NCBI GenBank assembly: GCA_940337035.1 | Contig: OW679202.1 | Span: 15,254,708-15,318,707 of the forward strand | Length of the DNA: 64,000 bases | Source: Agriotes lineatus | Taxonomy: Eukaryota > Arthropoda > Insecta > Coleoptera > Elateridae | Direction of reading: 5' to 3' | Part shown: positions 1 through 12,862 of the stretch, piece by piece | Position numbering within the stretch: the first letter of the stretch is position 1 | Layout: the number at the start of each line of letters is the position of its first letter | The notes under the pieces: generated by a model | What the model saw: the letters and a program-made list of their open reading frames with translations, nothing else | Told to the model about the DNA's origin: nothing | The model's database searches: none | Translations under genes and position numbers: made by a program

Positions 1-137
1 CCGTAAATATTGTTTTCCACAAAATTTCAATTAATTCGTTACTAGCTAACAGTGATCGTCATAGAATCTTTTAACATTAAAATACAATATTCGAAATTTG
101 TAATTGCCGAGAGCACATAAAATTTTCGCTCACGGCG

Positions 138-733
138 AGTAGACCGAACTCAATAGATCGAAAGCAGTTGACCGAACTCAATTGACCGAATAGCAATAGA
201 CCGAAACGTCACTAGACCGAAGCAGCAATAGACCGAAAATCACTTGGTCGAAAATACATTACGGTTAAATTTTTATTAACATTAATAGCATCAACTTCCC
301 TTCACACTTTATTCAGGCTTAGAACTGGCAGCATAAACTGCTGGCGTGTTTAGAAGTTTTTTGTTTGTTTTTGATTCTATTTAACTTTATTCTAGTAAAT
401 CATACAATATTTAACAGATACATCCTACCCAAGTATTTACGCACACACTGGAGAAAGTTGCTAATGGGTTAATCCTGCTAATGACGTATTTATCTTCGTT
501 TGCGGAAATCGGTCGTGAGTAAATAATTATATTGATGCTATTGTTAATAAATGTAATTTTTCCAGATATTTAATGTGCACATTTACCGAATGTGTACTTC
601 AACCGTAACATATTTTCGACCAAGCGATTTTCGGTCTATTGCTGCTTCGGTCTAGTGACGTTTCGGTCTATTGCTTTTCGGTCAATTGAGTTCGGTCAAC
701 TGCCTTTCGGTCTATTGAGTTCGGTCTATTTAC
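138..733. repeat. Fold-back element with GACCGAA-rich arms
   Basis: Two arms of about 130 bp (138-267 and 604-733) are near-perfect inverted copies. Each arm carries about eight copies of the heptamer GACCGAA, or TTCGGTC on the other strand, spaced by short variants of CAATA or CACTA. The roughly 335 bp between the arms is AT-rich and non-coding. It looks like a non-autonomous fold-back/MITE-type element. No transposase is present and the family is not recognised. Confidence 0.75.
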
Positions 734-2040
734 CTAGAACCTAAAATTTTAAAAATATTGACACCAAATTTGATTGTTCAATATTTTAATGTAGATGTGT
801 TAAAAAATGTTGAAACAAATGCAGTACTTAATATTATAGATATAAATACCAGTTTAGAAAACTTACATTTCAACCTAAAACATACATTTAGGAATAAAGT
901 CGTAAGTAACGCCAGCAAAACAATATCACAAATCAAACATTTCCTAGACTGAGAAAATAAAACTGTCATATTGTGTATTGATCCAGTATAAGTATGTTCC
1001 TGTTTGCAAAAAAAATCAGGACAAGAAAAAAAATCCCAGTTTTATTATTTTTTACAAAACTTTTAGTTAAACAAGCGTGCTTGAATCAAAGATTTATTAG
1101 TAGAAATAGGAACTAAATACGTATATTTTAATTCTGTAGAAACAAGTAACATTTATGTCGCTTCCAAAACAGTTTTTATTTGAAAATCAGACGTGATCAG
1201 ATCTGACATAAAGCAACTCTGCAGCTATTTCCAGCAACGTGACAGACGAAGCTTGACGAGATTTCACTCTAAAAATGTGATGTTAGTAGATCTCTTTCAA
1301 GGAGATTACCGACTGGATTACAAATAAGCAGGCGGGGAATTATTTACAAATGGACGTTCGTGCGTCTGGGAGAATATTTGTGTTCATCAATCGAGGATGT
1401 CAGAGTGTCAAGTTTAAAGTAATCGCCGAAGTGGTGTACACGTTACGCCGGGATGGGAAAACTAAGTAATAGGATAACATTTCTTCTATTTTTATTTAGG
1501 TGTACACTTAAGCAGCCTGACCTATTTTAGAACACTCGTCGGGGCGACATCTACTTGATTAATTGGTTTTTTTTTACTTCGAAAGCTGCGAAATAAATAA
1601 GAAAATCCAGTTTTAAATGTAAAATTTCAGGTTAAACTTTAATGTAGAACTTTGCACAGTTCATTTTCTACTTTCATATTTCAAGACTTCATTTAACTTT
1701 TAAATTACGACAGAAACTTACTTAATTGCAATTTTTAAACTATCTGCCACCATATCGTCATATTGCTGTGCTGAATTTAAAATGCAGAATTTTAAAAATA
1801 CAACTTGGAAGTATCCTTTGTGAGAAAGCGAACAGATGGATGCTATTATGTCAATATATCAATATCTTTTATAAGGTTTAAAGTGCATTTTTAACCATAG
1901 GTCTTGAATGTGCCATAAATCCATCACACCCAAGGATTAAATTTTTTTAATTTACATTAGTTATGGATCGATCAGTTTTAAATTAAAATACGCTGAGGTT
2001 ATTCGTAAAGCATACAGAAATTCAAAGTCAACCAATAGAC
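734..2040. other. Non-coding AT-rich stretch, no gene seen
   Basis: Only short reading frames of about 60 codons, with no recognisable similarity. 1180-1450 is somewhat less AT-rich. No RNA gene or clear repeat was seen. Confidence 0.5.
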
Positions 2041-2530
2041 TGCCTTAAGCAAAACTTCTGTCTCTGTTTTCTTTCTTCTGAGGGTATTAGCATCCTCCTA
2101 GTTTTTTAATGTAAATTTTCATGTTTTGTTTTTGTATTTTTTTATTGTATATGAATATGTTCAGGTTGTGCTGAAGATCTCTCGTCAACCTTACTATTAT
2201 CGCCATACCGTGTGTGTATATGAGTGCTGATATTTTTACCATTTCCATTTTCCACTCTCTTACTCTATATTTCTTGGCTTTCTTCCTGCTTTGTTTAACA
2301 ACTTATCTGTAATCATTGTAAATAATATAGGGCACAGCACGCAGCCGTGACGTATTGCCTAGTTTCAATATTTTTCATTCTCATTTCTTGTTCTAGCTGG
2401 TTTATTGCCTTGCTATAGTTGTTATACGCACAATATATTGACCATTTCTATCTCTGTTTGTCAGTGTCTTTCATATAACTCTTATTTGATTCCGTCGAAC
2501 ACATTTTTACACTCCTCTTCCTTTTGTGAA
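2040..2530 (-). mobile_element. Decayed non-LTR retrotransposon, RT palm fragment
   Basis: On the minus strand, broken frames encode a reverse-transcriptase palm fragment. The readable stretch IRHGCVLCPILF followed by a TDKLLNKAG-like segment matches the motif B region (GxRQGCxLSPLLF) of LINE reverse transcriptases. Just upstream, an FDGIK..ELYERH-like stretch fits the motif A side. Stops and frameshifts make it non-functional. The clade is not assigned. Confidence 0.65.
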
Positions 2531-3360
2531 TCTACATTGATTAATAATTTTTTTCTTTTACATCATTCCGGTTTTCGTACAAATTTTAGCACGATTGATA
2601 ACCCTTTTAAAAATACCACTAACAATGATCATCTTACCATGTTGATTTTTCAAAGACATTCGTTACTATTAGTCAATGAATATTATTTTTTATTTTTCAA
2701 TAGTTTGGTGTCGATGTATCAGCTATTTTTTAAAACATTTTTCAATTGGATGAAAACAGGCCGTAGAGAAATTTAGACGCTTAGAAACGAAACAAATAAT
2801 ACAAGAGAAAGCTAGGGCCTACCGTTGAGGCTTATTGCTCCGTTTTCGAAAATCATAACATGCTGCTGTCAGGTGCAACTCCAGAATATATCTGATTTTG
2901 AGAAAATCACGAAAAATACTTTTTCCAGGCACATCATCCGATTACCAGAAACAAAACTTTAAGATTGATTTCTTAAACATGGATGCAAGCGAAAATTTCA
3001 AATAAACGGAACATTTGAGTTCAAAAATGTAGTGTTCATATTTTCTGACTCCGAGAAAATAAACTGCCTGCTAAAAATTTGGAAAAACCTTGAGAATTCA
3101 AGATAGGCAACCAAAATACCTTGGAGTTTAAAATCTTGCATAAAATAGCTTTAAACTATTTAGGAATAATTTTACATACAAATATGAACATGACTTATTG
3201 TAGGCAATCTTGATTTATTAGTGATAGGGCAATTCAAACGACTCATTTCGATATCAATATGGCTCACAAAGGTGGGGCTCGAACCTTAGCCTAGCGAAAA
3301 GCCCCATTTCGATATGCATAGTCTGGTACGACTGCATAATTCATTCACTCCTTTTTACTT
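2531..3360. other. Non-coding stretch, no gene seen
   Basis: AT-rich DNA beyond the RT relic. A 123-codon frame at 2405-2776 on the plus strand overlaps the antisense of the relic and has no recognisable features. Confidence 0.45.
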
Positions 3361-3545
3361 CCCTCGTCTAAAAGACGAAGTATTGTAATGACGAAAAAAT
3401 CACCTTCCGAGATTTCTCCAGATCTCCACGTTTCAGGGTCCCTAGATGACGAAAAACAGCTTTTCTCAATTTTGTCTGTCTGTCTGTTGACGGTATAATA
3501 CAAAAATTATTTGTTGGAGGAAGACGAAACTTTGCATACTCATTT
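3361..3545 (+). repeat. Dispersed repeat, copy 1 (begins CCTCGTCTAAAAGACGA)
   Basis: Opens with the hairpin TCGTCT-AAA-AGACGA, then conserved blocks (ACCTTCCGAGATTTC, TTTCAGGGTC, TAGATGACGAAAAAC), a GTCTGTCTGTCTG stretch and TTGTTGGAGGAAGACGA. Related copies occur in reverse orientation at 47285-47521 and partly at 38280-38410, which defines an interspersed family. No coding capacity. Confidence 0.7.
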
Positions 3546-6500
3546 TATATCTACTGCTTAAACCGAAAAAAATTCAGACAAATGTTGTAATGGTTTACTG
3601 CACAAAAATTAATTCTGAATGCATATAGAATTATTGAACAAAGTCAAGTTAAGCACAGAATTGGAATATGTTATTTAATTGCAACTTAGACAGTGTTTGA
3701 ATGTATTAAATGCATTTGATGTGAGATACAAGAAGGATAATTTAAGGGATAAAGAATAGCATAAGTAAAGCAGATTTCAGAAGGGTTGAGTTTGAATTTT
3801 AAGCAAAAGAAAGATCTAAGATGGCTAATGAAATATAATTTAATTGATAGGCTTGAGCATATTTGAAGCCGAACCATATGTAAATAAAAAATGCAAAATG
3901 ATTGGTTATGTGCATAATAAGTATGAGCGTAAAGTATTAATAAACGTACAAGGCCAGTTAAAGGCAAGATAGCTGAAGGGTAGAAAGAAATCGATGCAAG
4001 ATAAGCTAAGAATCTGCAAAGAGCAGTGTGAAAAGATGGCAATCGACTGAGAAACATTTGTGACGTGTTAAATAAATAGAACTCAAAGTACCAGTGCGTT
4101 TAAACAAGAGTGTTAAAAGAGCAAAACAGTGATTAGTGACATTTATGGGATGAAAAAAACAATTTGTTAGAACTTAAGAAAACTTGTTATCAAATTTTAT
4201 TCTAATAATGTAAAAATGTTATCAAAACTTATTACCTTTTGACAAATCCAGATCGTGGTTGCTAGGTTACGACTAGCTTTTGTTTAAGAGATAGCGAAAT
4301 TGATTCTGTAATGTCAAGTTGTGGGCCAGTTAGCTCCTGAAATTTATACGAATTTTAAAATAAAAAGTTGTTTGTCTAACTTGTGTACCCAGTTATTTAC
4401 CAAGTCGTTGTGTATATATGGGAGAAATTTTAAAAGTAAAACAGCTCATAAAATAATAAAATTGTGGAAAGCAAGTTTCGTCGTGGGTCCGTCTCGCACC
4501 TGGCAAGTTCGCAGGTCGTCACGGGCACCTTCCCAGCATCAAAAGCTAGAGATCTCATGTTCTACGCCTAGAGGAGAGGTGTAACTGCACGTGCGGAGAA
4601 GATTTGGTTCCAAAGAAGCCACTTTAGGCGATTTAGAGTATCGGCGTCCTGTCAGCTGCTGCGGAAGCTAGGTTGTCGCCACAAAAAGGTAGGCGTTTTG
4701 ACAGGATTTAAGTTTCTGCAGCTCTGGGATACCAGAGTTCCGTCAATAAGACACCTTCTACGAGAAGTCCAGCCTGTGTCTAAGTGTCCAGCATAGCACA
4801 GCGTCGAGATAATGAGGTAACGTCCCTTGGAGGCGTAAATTTGTTAGAAAGAACGCCAGTTTACCGGACTTAAAACAAAAGACGAGCGCGCTTCGATTTA
4901 CGTCACAGCTAGAAACAAAACTCAATTCGTTGTTGCAAGCGGAAGATTTGATTTGATTTACCTGTGGTTTTCATGTAGTTTTTGGCTTTAAAACTCATTT
5001 TGCCTGTTTCGTAAATTTGTGAGGTCATATTGCAGTAAACTGAGTAGTGCAGATGCACTAGTATTTATGATTATTGAACCTACTCTGAATTAAAAATCCT
5101 ATAGAGCTTTAAATTATTCAAATTGAACCCACCCTGAGATGTTGATTTCATGATCGCCGGAGCTAGTCCCATACAAAATATTGCAAATAAGTAAAATAAA
5201 GAACGGGGCAATTAACCATTTTCGTTGAGAGTGAAAATTTGTTAAATTTTCTTTTTAATTTGCCCAAAAGGTATTTAATTTACAGGCAAGTTTCTATTAA
5301 ATTTCTATTGTCTAGCATTACAATAAATGCAGGGTGAGCACTTTAAAAATAAAATTTTGTTTAGTTTTGATTTAACTGAGAAATACGTAATAGTAATAAT
5401 TTGTAAATAGCTCAGGCTTTACCTCTGATCAAAATGGGATTCAATGTTGTATGAGACAAAATGGAGCAACGGATGAGCGTGTTACTTTAAATATAGCTGC
5501 ATCGCAGGAATTCGGAGAGTCTCGGTGACTCAGGCAGCGAAAGCCCGCTTGACCCGTTGATTATAGCTGAATAATGAAATCGTATAAGAAGTCTCGTTCG
5601 TAGGCGTTGAAATCGAATCCCGTCAGGAACACTTTTTTTATTTGCATATTAATTTAATTTGAATTACCAAGTGTTTCCATCTATTATTCAGTATTATTAG
5701 GAACGTTAAGATATTTTTAGCCCTAGTTGTCTTTTTTAAAATATTTAGTGTCACAACTTTCACTTACGAGGGAAGTTCTGAGTAAAGCAGTTTACAAATT
5801 TTTCTGTTGTCTAATTATGTCTGTTTTGAGGTTATGGCTCACAGTAGAATGCACTGTTGCCATTGGAATGCATTTTGTCTTTGATGTAGCTGATGATGTA
5901 CTAAATTATTTAAGATTTGCATTACTAAATTTAGCGCTGTCTTGGATTCGATATTTAAAGCACAAGTCAGTTCAATATCCTAATTATTAGTGCTTTGAGA
6001 TTTTGTTTTTGGTTAGTATGTAGTAGTATGTTCTTGAAATATGGGTAAAGCAATCTAAAGTACATTTTCATGTAGGCAATAGTAAACAAATCTCTAGTGC
6101 AGCTATGGGTTCGCTTCCTTCACCTTACTTCGCCAATGTCTTCATGGGAACCGTGGCTCTGGAATCTTTAGCCTTCGAACCCAAGATTTGATTCCGATAC
6201 GTTGACCTTTATCATACGGCAACATGGCTACCGGTGTTTACCATCTGGGTAGTCAACATTCAGACATCAACTTTAGTGTGAAGATACAAAGCAACGTTTC
6301 TTTTGGATGTATACGACAAACTTAGACGTTATGTATACAGAGTGACCAAAAAAAGTTTTAAAAAATTGTGACCGATAGTTTCTGAATAAGATACGTTTTA
6401 CTTTATTAAATGTTTAAATTGTCTGCATCCGCAAACCTTTAATCATAGAAAAGTTTTTCACTAGAAAAATTTTCTCTTAAAGAAAAAATTGAACCGTTTT

Positions 6501-8339
6501 GACAACGTTTGACTGACAGGTCGAATTCTAGCGCCAGTAACTATGCATGAAACTTGAATAAAACTAGGCAACGGTTATAATAGCATTTTAGTGTTGAGAC
6601 ATATATACCTTTTTACTTTTTAAAACACTTTTTTGGGCTACCTTGCCGATTCCCATTATCATATAACACAAACACCTTCCGTCGTCAACTAGCTTGTGCA
6701 CCGTCATGTTTCGATATCTCAACCCACTGAATTGAATGATAGTCGGTTACACAGTTCGCTATCACTCGCCATCTATATCGATAGCCACCCAAACGTCTGA
6801 AAACCGATCCTATCTCGCAAATGTCTTTCTTGCCTACATAATTCTTTGCTACTGTAATGCTGTGTACATTGGGTGAAACAGGACGTTTAGTTAAAACCGT
6901 ATTTCTGAACAGCAGTGTTATCTTAAGCCAGGTTTCGTATCATCATAGACCATCCCCGAACACCAACACAATAACAGCCGTAAGATTCTTTTTGACGAAA
7001 CTTTTATTATCTGCAAATCTCCATTCTTCTTTAGCAGAAAGGTTCTCGAAGGCATTGAGATTTACAAGCACTCTAATGATCTCAATCAAAACGACCTGTT
7101 TTTTCCATGTGAGAACTGCTTATTTCTAAACTCCGCCTTTCAATCGCGACAAGTCTTGACTGCAAATTTCCCTTTCTTCTTTACCATCAGTAACGAGCTT
7201 CGAGGGATAACAGTACAGCGTCTAGTTAACATTTGCGAGGTTCTGGGTTTTATTCCGGTTGTCTAATTTGATTCATGTTTTTAGGGGGATTTCTTCAGTC
7301 AACAGAAAACCATTCTCTGAGGTGAATTCCGGAGACGTACTTTCTGATCTATCTTCCATTATCCACCATTCTTTTCTTTCATCCATCTTGTAATTCCCGT
7401 TCTTGGCTAAAGAGGGACGCAAGGCCCCTATAGCAGCTCGCCCAAATTGGATAATTGAACATTGAACCTCTACCAATCGGAAGATAATTTCACCTCTGGC
7501 GTGGTTGATATGTTACCGTGTTCTTTTGTTTTACTCCTGGTGAAGCCCCTTATACAAGTGGAATAAACGTTGAGTGCTTCTATCTCAACAATAACACGGT
7601 CTAATGCTGGAAGTCGTTTATTACATAATGACAATGGCCGTAAAGCCTCCGAAATAATCAAAGTATGAACCCGTTATTTTATATCTATTGCTTCATCAGA
7701 AGAATCCAAATTAATTTTCAACCGATGTCCATGTTCTTGTACCAATCACCCAATAGTAATTTTTACAAAAAGTTTGTCACATGTCTGAAAGGTTTCACAC
7801 AACAACCGCAACCCTTGTTTTTAAACGGCGTCGTCGTATTTATCTGTTTCTATTGGCCATCCTTCTATTTTGATTTGCTCGAAGAAGTTAATTCAACTGC
7901 ACTGAATGATACTGGTTGTATCAAATTTAGATTACAGATGTTCCAAATCAAAAATAAGGCGATGAATTACTTATTAAAAAACCGTATTTATTGTTTTGTG
8001 ATAATCTCTATTGTTATTGACAGAGACGAACAACTACGACTTCCAAAAAACCAGAACTAATTCCCGCATGTAAAATATCCAATCCCTTTCCTTGGTGTCT
8101 AATTTTGAATGGATTACTTTTTAAATCTGAAAATCTAATTGAAGAACCCACGAACCGTGGACCCATTTTGAGAGATTCTAGATTTCTACATACGATTTCT
8201 CTTGGTAGTTTTGAAATTCAATGATTTCCTCAAAAGCGAAATTTTACATCTTTTGCAATGATGTATTTGTGTTCACATTCAATTTTATGTCGCTTCTCTT
8301 TCTCTCTCTCTCTCTACCTTGGCTATCAATCATGTCGAT
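3546..8339. other. Mostly non-coding stretch, no supportable gene
   Basis: Scattered frames of 60-130 codons have no recognisable domains. A GC-richer islet at 4480-4870 is listed separately. Around 6170, on the minus strand, a GGGTTCGAAGG string resembles a Pol III B box, but no tRNA fold or A box could be assembled. At 6334 an isolated TATACAGAGTG resembles the fold-back termini seen elsewhere. Confidence 0.4.
4480..4870. other. GC-richer islet, possible host exon or CpG-rich regulatory DNA
   Basis: This stretch is visibly richer in G, C and CpG than its AT-rich surroundings. A frame from 4321 runs to 4584, but no conserved domain is evident. It could be an exon or promoter of a host gene with long introns, or the remains of a foreign insertion. 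No splice structure can be established from sequence alone. Confidence 0.3.
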
Positions 8340-9010
8340 TAGTTTGACGCAACACATCTTTCCATTTGACCTATCCTGGACAGCCCTCTACAAATCCACA
8401 TATATCCGGAATTTTATGTCCTCGATTATTTGGGTGGTATACTGTAGCCTCGGTCTTCCTTCAGCGAATCCTTCAATATTCGTTTTTAATATTCCTTCAT
8501 GTCGTCTTCAAGTGGTGATTTACCTCCAGAGTTTCCTTCTTGCATTCTGTCCAATATCTCCTCGTTTCGTATTCTGTCTACTCAGCTTACGTTCAACAGC
8601 CTTCTATAAGACCTTTGCTCAAACCCTTCTAACCCATCTCGAGTTATCGTCCACGTTTCAGAACCGCATTGTGCTGTATCTATATTCCAGACATATGACT
8701 TTTTTTCGATGTTAATACGTTTTCCTTCTTGTTGCACAGTGCCTTGCCTTTTTGAATTCTTTGTATGATGTCGGATTTGCTTGTTTTGTTATTGCGATTC
8801 CTAAGTAGCAAAAATGTTCCTTCTTTGGTTTCTAGATTTACTGTCATGTTTCTGCGTCCTTTTTTGCCACAGACCAGGACTTTTAATTTCTTATATTTAT
8901 CTTCATTCATTGAGTGCACGCTCTAAATTCTGTTTACTCTGCATCGTTTGCATGCCCTAGCGTGTCTACCCTTGTTCTATGTATTTTTATGTCAATTTCC
9001 ACTCTTTTTC
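8340..9010 (-). mobile_element. Decayed LINE, RT C-terminal region
   Basis: On the minus strand, a stretch reading KVLVCGKKGRR, then KSDIIQRIQKGKALCNKKENVLTS, matches the post-palm thumb region of endonuclease-reverse transcriptases (EARAAFNKKKxLLTS-type). Broken frames further on carry the usual C-terminal tail. Several stops mark it as a pseudogene. The long plus-strand frame at 8221-8715 is its antisense. Confidence 0.65.
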
Positions 9011-9032
9011 TGAATGTATTCTGTGCGTCCTC

Positions 9033-10680
9033 TATACAGGGTGTCCCTAAAATAATGGAACCCCGATTAGTCATAGATTCCTTACGTCATAATAAATCGA
9101 TTAAACCCAATATACCTTAGTACAAAGTCCCTTCAGTAAGAAGTTATAGGGTCTTGAAGTTTAATTTTTAATTTTTTTGTTATTTTCCACAAATATAGAG
9201 ATATCGATTTGAATTTTGGTATACGTACTTACTATTATGTACTGCATTAATAGAATTTTTTTATAATTTAGACTTGACTGTAAGAGGAACTTTACCTATA
9301 TTTTAACACTTTTTTTAGCTCTAACTTCGTTATCTGTAACTGTTGGACTCTAGTTTTAATATTAATTAAATAGATGTATTTTTGTAGTTTGCAACGTTTC
9401 AGTTAAATTCAAAATGTTCTCACGGTTTTGTGCAGTTTGCCAAAATTATTCATAAGCACGTTCAATGCAGTTCTTAGGTTTATTACTTTATTACTCTAAG
9501 AGGCTATGGCACTTTGCACCCCCAATAAAACCTTTGCCGACAGTGCACGTGCTCGTGGGAATCGCAAAATCTTAGGTTTCCACGCCAAAAGTGACCGAAC
9601 GTTTCATTGGCTATTGCAACACCCCCACGGGACTTGCAGATAGCCTACCAAATTTTAACTTAGTTTGTAAGTATTATCACAGAATCATCTCAACGATAAC
9701 CATCCAACAACGCAGACGTTACTCTTAAGTGCTATGTGTATATATTATGTGAATATACTCTAAAACTATAAAATCAACACTCTTTAATTTATTCAACTAT
9801 ACCAACATATATTGTGGTGTAAAACGCTACACTGCATCACCAATCCAGTAACTTTTTAAGAAATTTTAGCTTATTATCTGAAAGAGAATTAAAAAGCACA
9901 AAAATAATGTACTCTTAGAAACAATCGTTTACCTTAAAATGCCCATCAAAGGTTTTGGTTGTCATTAAGACGTGCAGTTATCAAGTAGCCATGATCACCA
10001 AAACAATGGTCATGCAGTAAAACACAATGATAAATTAATTAATGACATTAGTGACATAAGAATTTGTTCTTTTATGTTTAAGAAAATGCCGCTACATAAC
10101 GAATTCCCCAATGCTGAAAGGTTCGTTATGTCGCAGCATTTTCGTAAGCACAAAAGACAAAAAACTGATATGACCAAGATCATTAATTGATTTCTTGTTG
10201 TTGTTTACTAGGTTACAATCATTACCCATTGTTTTTGTGATCATGGCTATTTGATAATTGCACATCTTAATGACAACCAAAAACCTTTGATGGGCATTTA
10301 AGGTAAACGATTGCTTTTAGGCTTAAGAACTAAGAGTACATTATTTTTGTGCTTTTTAATTCTCTTTCAGATAATAAATGTTACAGATAAGTCAGAGCAA
10401 AAGTTTAGAAAGATAGGTAAAGTGCCCCTTACAGTCAAGGCTGATTTAAGAAATTTTTCTTATTAGTGCAGTACATAATAGTAAGTATATAGACCAAAAT
10501 TCAAATCGATATCTCTACATCTGTTGAAATTAACAAAAAAATAAAAAATTCAACTTCAAGGCCCTAAAACTTCTTACTGAAAGGACTTTGTACGAATGTA
10601 TATTGGGTTTAATCGATTTATTATGACGTAAGGAATCTATGACTAATCGGTGTCCCATGATTTTAGGGACACCCTGTATA
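9033..10680. repeat. Large fold-back element with TATACAGGGTG ends
   Basis: The left end TATACAGGGTGTCCCTAAAA is matched in inverse orientation at the right end, where TTTTAGGGACACCCTGTATA ends at 10680. Complementarity continues through most of both arms to a centre near 10.1 kb. The left arm carries about 520 bp (roughly 9348-9868) absent from the right arm, probably a nested insertion or a deletion in the other arm. Opposed small frames at the centre mirror each other and are not genes. The shared termini suggest a common mobilising transposase for several fold-backs in the window. Confidence 0.75.
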
Positions 10681-10812
10681 GATATTGAAAAGCGGTGGCG
10701 ATAGTCTGAAACCTTGTATCACCATTTTACTTATCTTTGCTTACTCCACAGTTGATGATTGCCTATTGTTCCTTATGGAATACATATATGATTATTCTGT
10801 CTTTACATTTTA

Positions 10813-12862
10813 TAAACAGGGTCCGGCAACGATGCGGGCGTAAAAGATATTTCTAAAACTCTGAGAGTTACATAAATATTGCATATATAAAAGTTAGAGG
10901 TACGAAAGTGGTGCATATTACTAATATATTTTTGATTATACAGGGTGGTTCAAAAAGTGTGGCGAATCAAACTTATTATTTTTAACTAGAAAGCCCTATA
11001 TTATATTTGAATAGCGTAAAGGTTTTGCGGTCAAATACTCATCATTTTGATATGAAGTTGTATGGATCTAAATCTAATGTCACCTGTTTTGGAGATTTAA
11101 CGATTTTACGCAAAAAAATGTTAAACTTCAGGCGGCTGCTGTAAACAACGGAAAACAACTGAATGAAGGAAAACGTTACCAAAAAAATATGATTTTCGTG
11201 AACTACCTTTCTAGTGTAAAGTGGTGGATCTGGGTATTAATACTATACAGGGTGCTCAACATTCTCAAATTTAATCATTTCGATTTTTTTCAAATGGAAC
11301 GCCCTGTATGTTTTTGTATTTTGAAAAGCCCGTTTAATGAGCTTTGTTTGATAACTTACTTCATACCTCTAAATTCAACTGTTTTTGAGTTATGCGTGTT
11401 TGAACATAAAAAACAAATTATTCACTTGGGTTCTCCAAACAAAAGATTAAACCAAGTTTGGAAAACAAAAATCCAGCCGCTACTCAAAACTAGAAATAAC
11501 AAATACAGAAAAACGAAAAAAATCTGGAGAAAATTAAATCTGAAAAACGATTAAATTTAGGGCTACGAAATGAAATGCCAGACGAAAGCTCATTATATTT
11601 GCTGATTATGAGTTCTCTGTACAGTTTTAATTTTTAATACTTAAGAGCAGGAAAGAAAAACTATTTGAACATTTAACGTAATTACGTACATGATTTTGGT
11701 GTATCGGTTTTTGTTTTTAATTTGATTTTATTTGACTTTGGAAGTAATTTATTCCTGCATTTATCGTTTTTTTCACTTATAATTACACTAGAGCTTTTTT
11801 TGTCGAAGTAAACTTGACATTGTAATGAGAATTTCGATGCTTGGCAATTTAAAGAAAAAACTGCCTCTGAAAAAATTACGCGTCCGACGGACGAGTAATT
11901 TTTCTGGCAGTTTTTGAGTTGAATTGCCTAAAGGCAAGGAAACTCGAATTATAAATATTAAGTTTAAGTACGTCTATAGAAAAAAGCTTGAGTGTAATTC
12001 GTAACTCTCCTAGGCTTACTAGAATTAGACCGTTTTAAAAGTTAGGTTCCGTTTTGTCGCTGGAAAAGTTAGGGCAAACTTTTGCCGCTGTCATAATGAC
12101 AAAAAACCCGCGGCTTATGGGATTTTTAGTGTATGCATTAAATTGTTGTGTTTATTATTCCTTGTATGAACACTGACTAGATTAATATTTTTTTTATTTT
12201 TGGAGAGCTCAAGTGTTTAAATCACTATTTTAACGGCGTTGGTTTGTTATCCCTTGAAATAAAGCATCGTAAGGGGCTTAAATTGTTTTTTTATGTTTAA
12301 ACACGAATATCTAAAACACAGTTTAACTTAGAGGTATGAAGTACCATATCAAAGAAGGCTCATTAAAAGGGATTTTCAAAAATACAAAAACATACATTGA
12401 AAAAATCGAAATGATTAAATTTGCAAATGTTAAGCACCCTGTATAGCATTAACACCCCGATCCACAATTTTACACCTGAAAGGTAGTTCACAGATATAAT
12501 AATTTTATGGTAACGTTTCAATTGTTTTCTGTTGCTTACAGCAGCCGCCTGAAGTTCAGCATTGTTTTGTATATAATCGTTAATATCTCCAAAACAGTTG
12601 ACGTTAGACCCATACAATTTTATATCAAAATAGTGAATATTTCAATGTACAGCTTTTAAGCTACCCAAAAATAGTGCATTCCATTTAAAAACAGGTAAGT
12701 TTGATTCGCAACACTTTTTTGAGATACGCTGTATAATCAAAATTATTTTAGTAATGTGCACCACCACTTTCATACCTACAACTTTTATATACACAATATT
12801 CATGTAACTCTCATAGTTTTAGAAATATCTTCCACCCCCACATCGTTGTTGGACCCTGTATA
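10813..12862. repeat. Large fold-back element with ACAGGGTCC ends
   Basis: AACAGGGTCC at the left is inverted as GGACCCTGTATAG at the right. A second inner terminus (TACAGGGTGGTTC near 10942, inverted near 12735) lies about 130 bp inside. The arms are long diverged inverted copies. Small opposed frames (11189-11554 plus, 12363-12617 minus) encode look-alike peptides because the arms are complementary, and are not genes. Confidence 0.7.

Noticed and set aside
6100..6200. tRNA or tRNA-derived SINE on the minus strand
   Set aside because: Only a B-box-like string is present; no A box or cloverleaf could be formed.
7270..7661. Minus-strand frames with a peptide-like composition
   Set aside because: No recognisable family; the two frames overlap and have no supporting signals.
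8221..8715. 164-codon plus-strand frame
   Set aside because: Antisense to a LINE relic; no recognisable domain.
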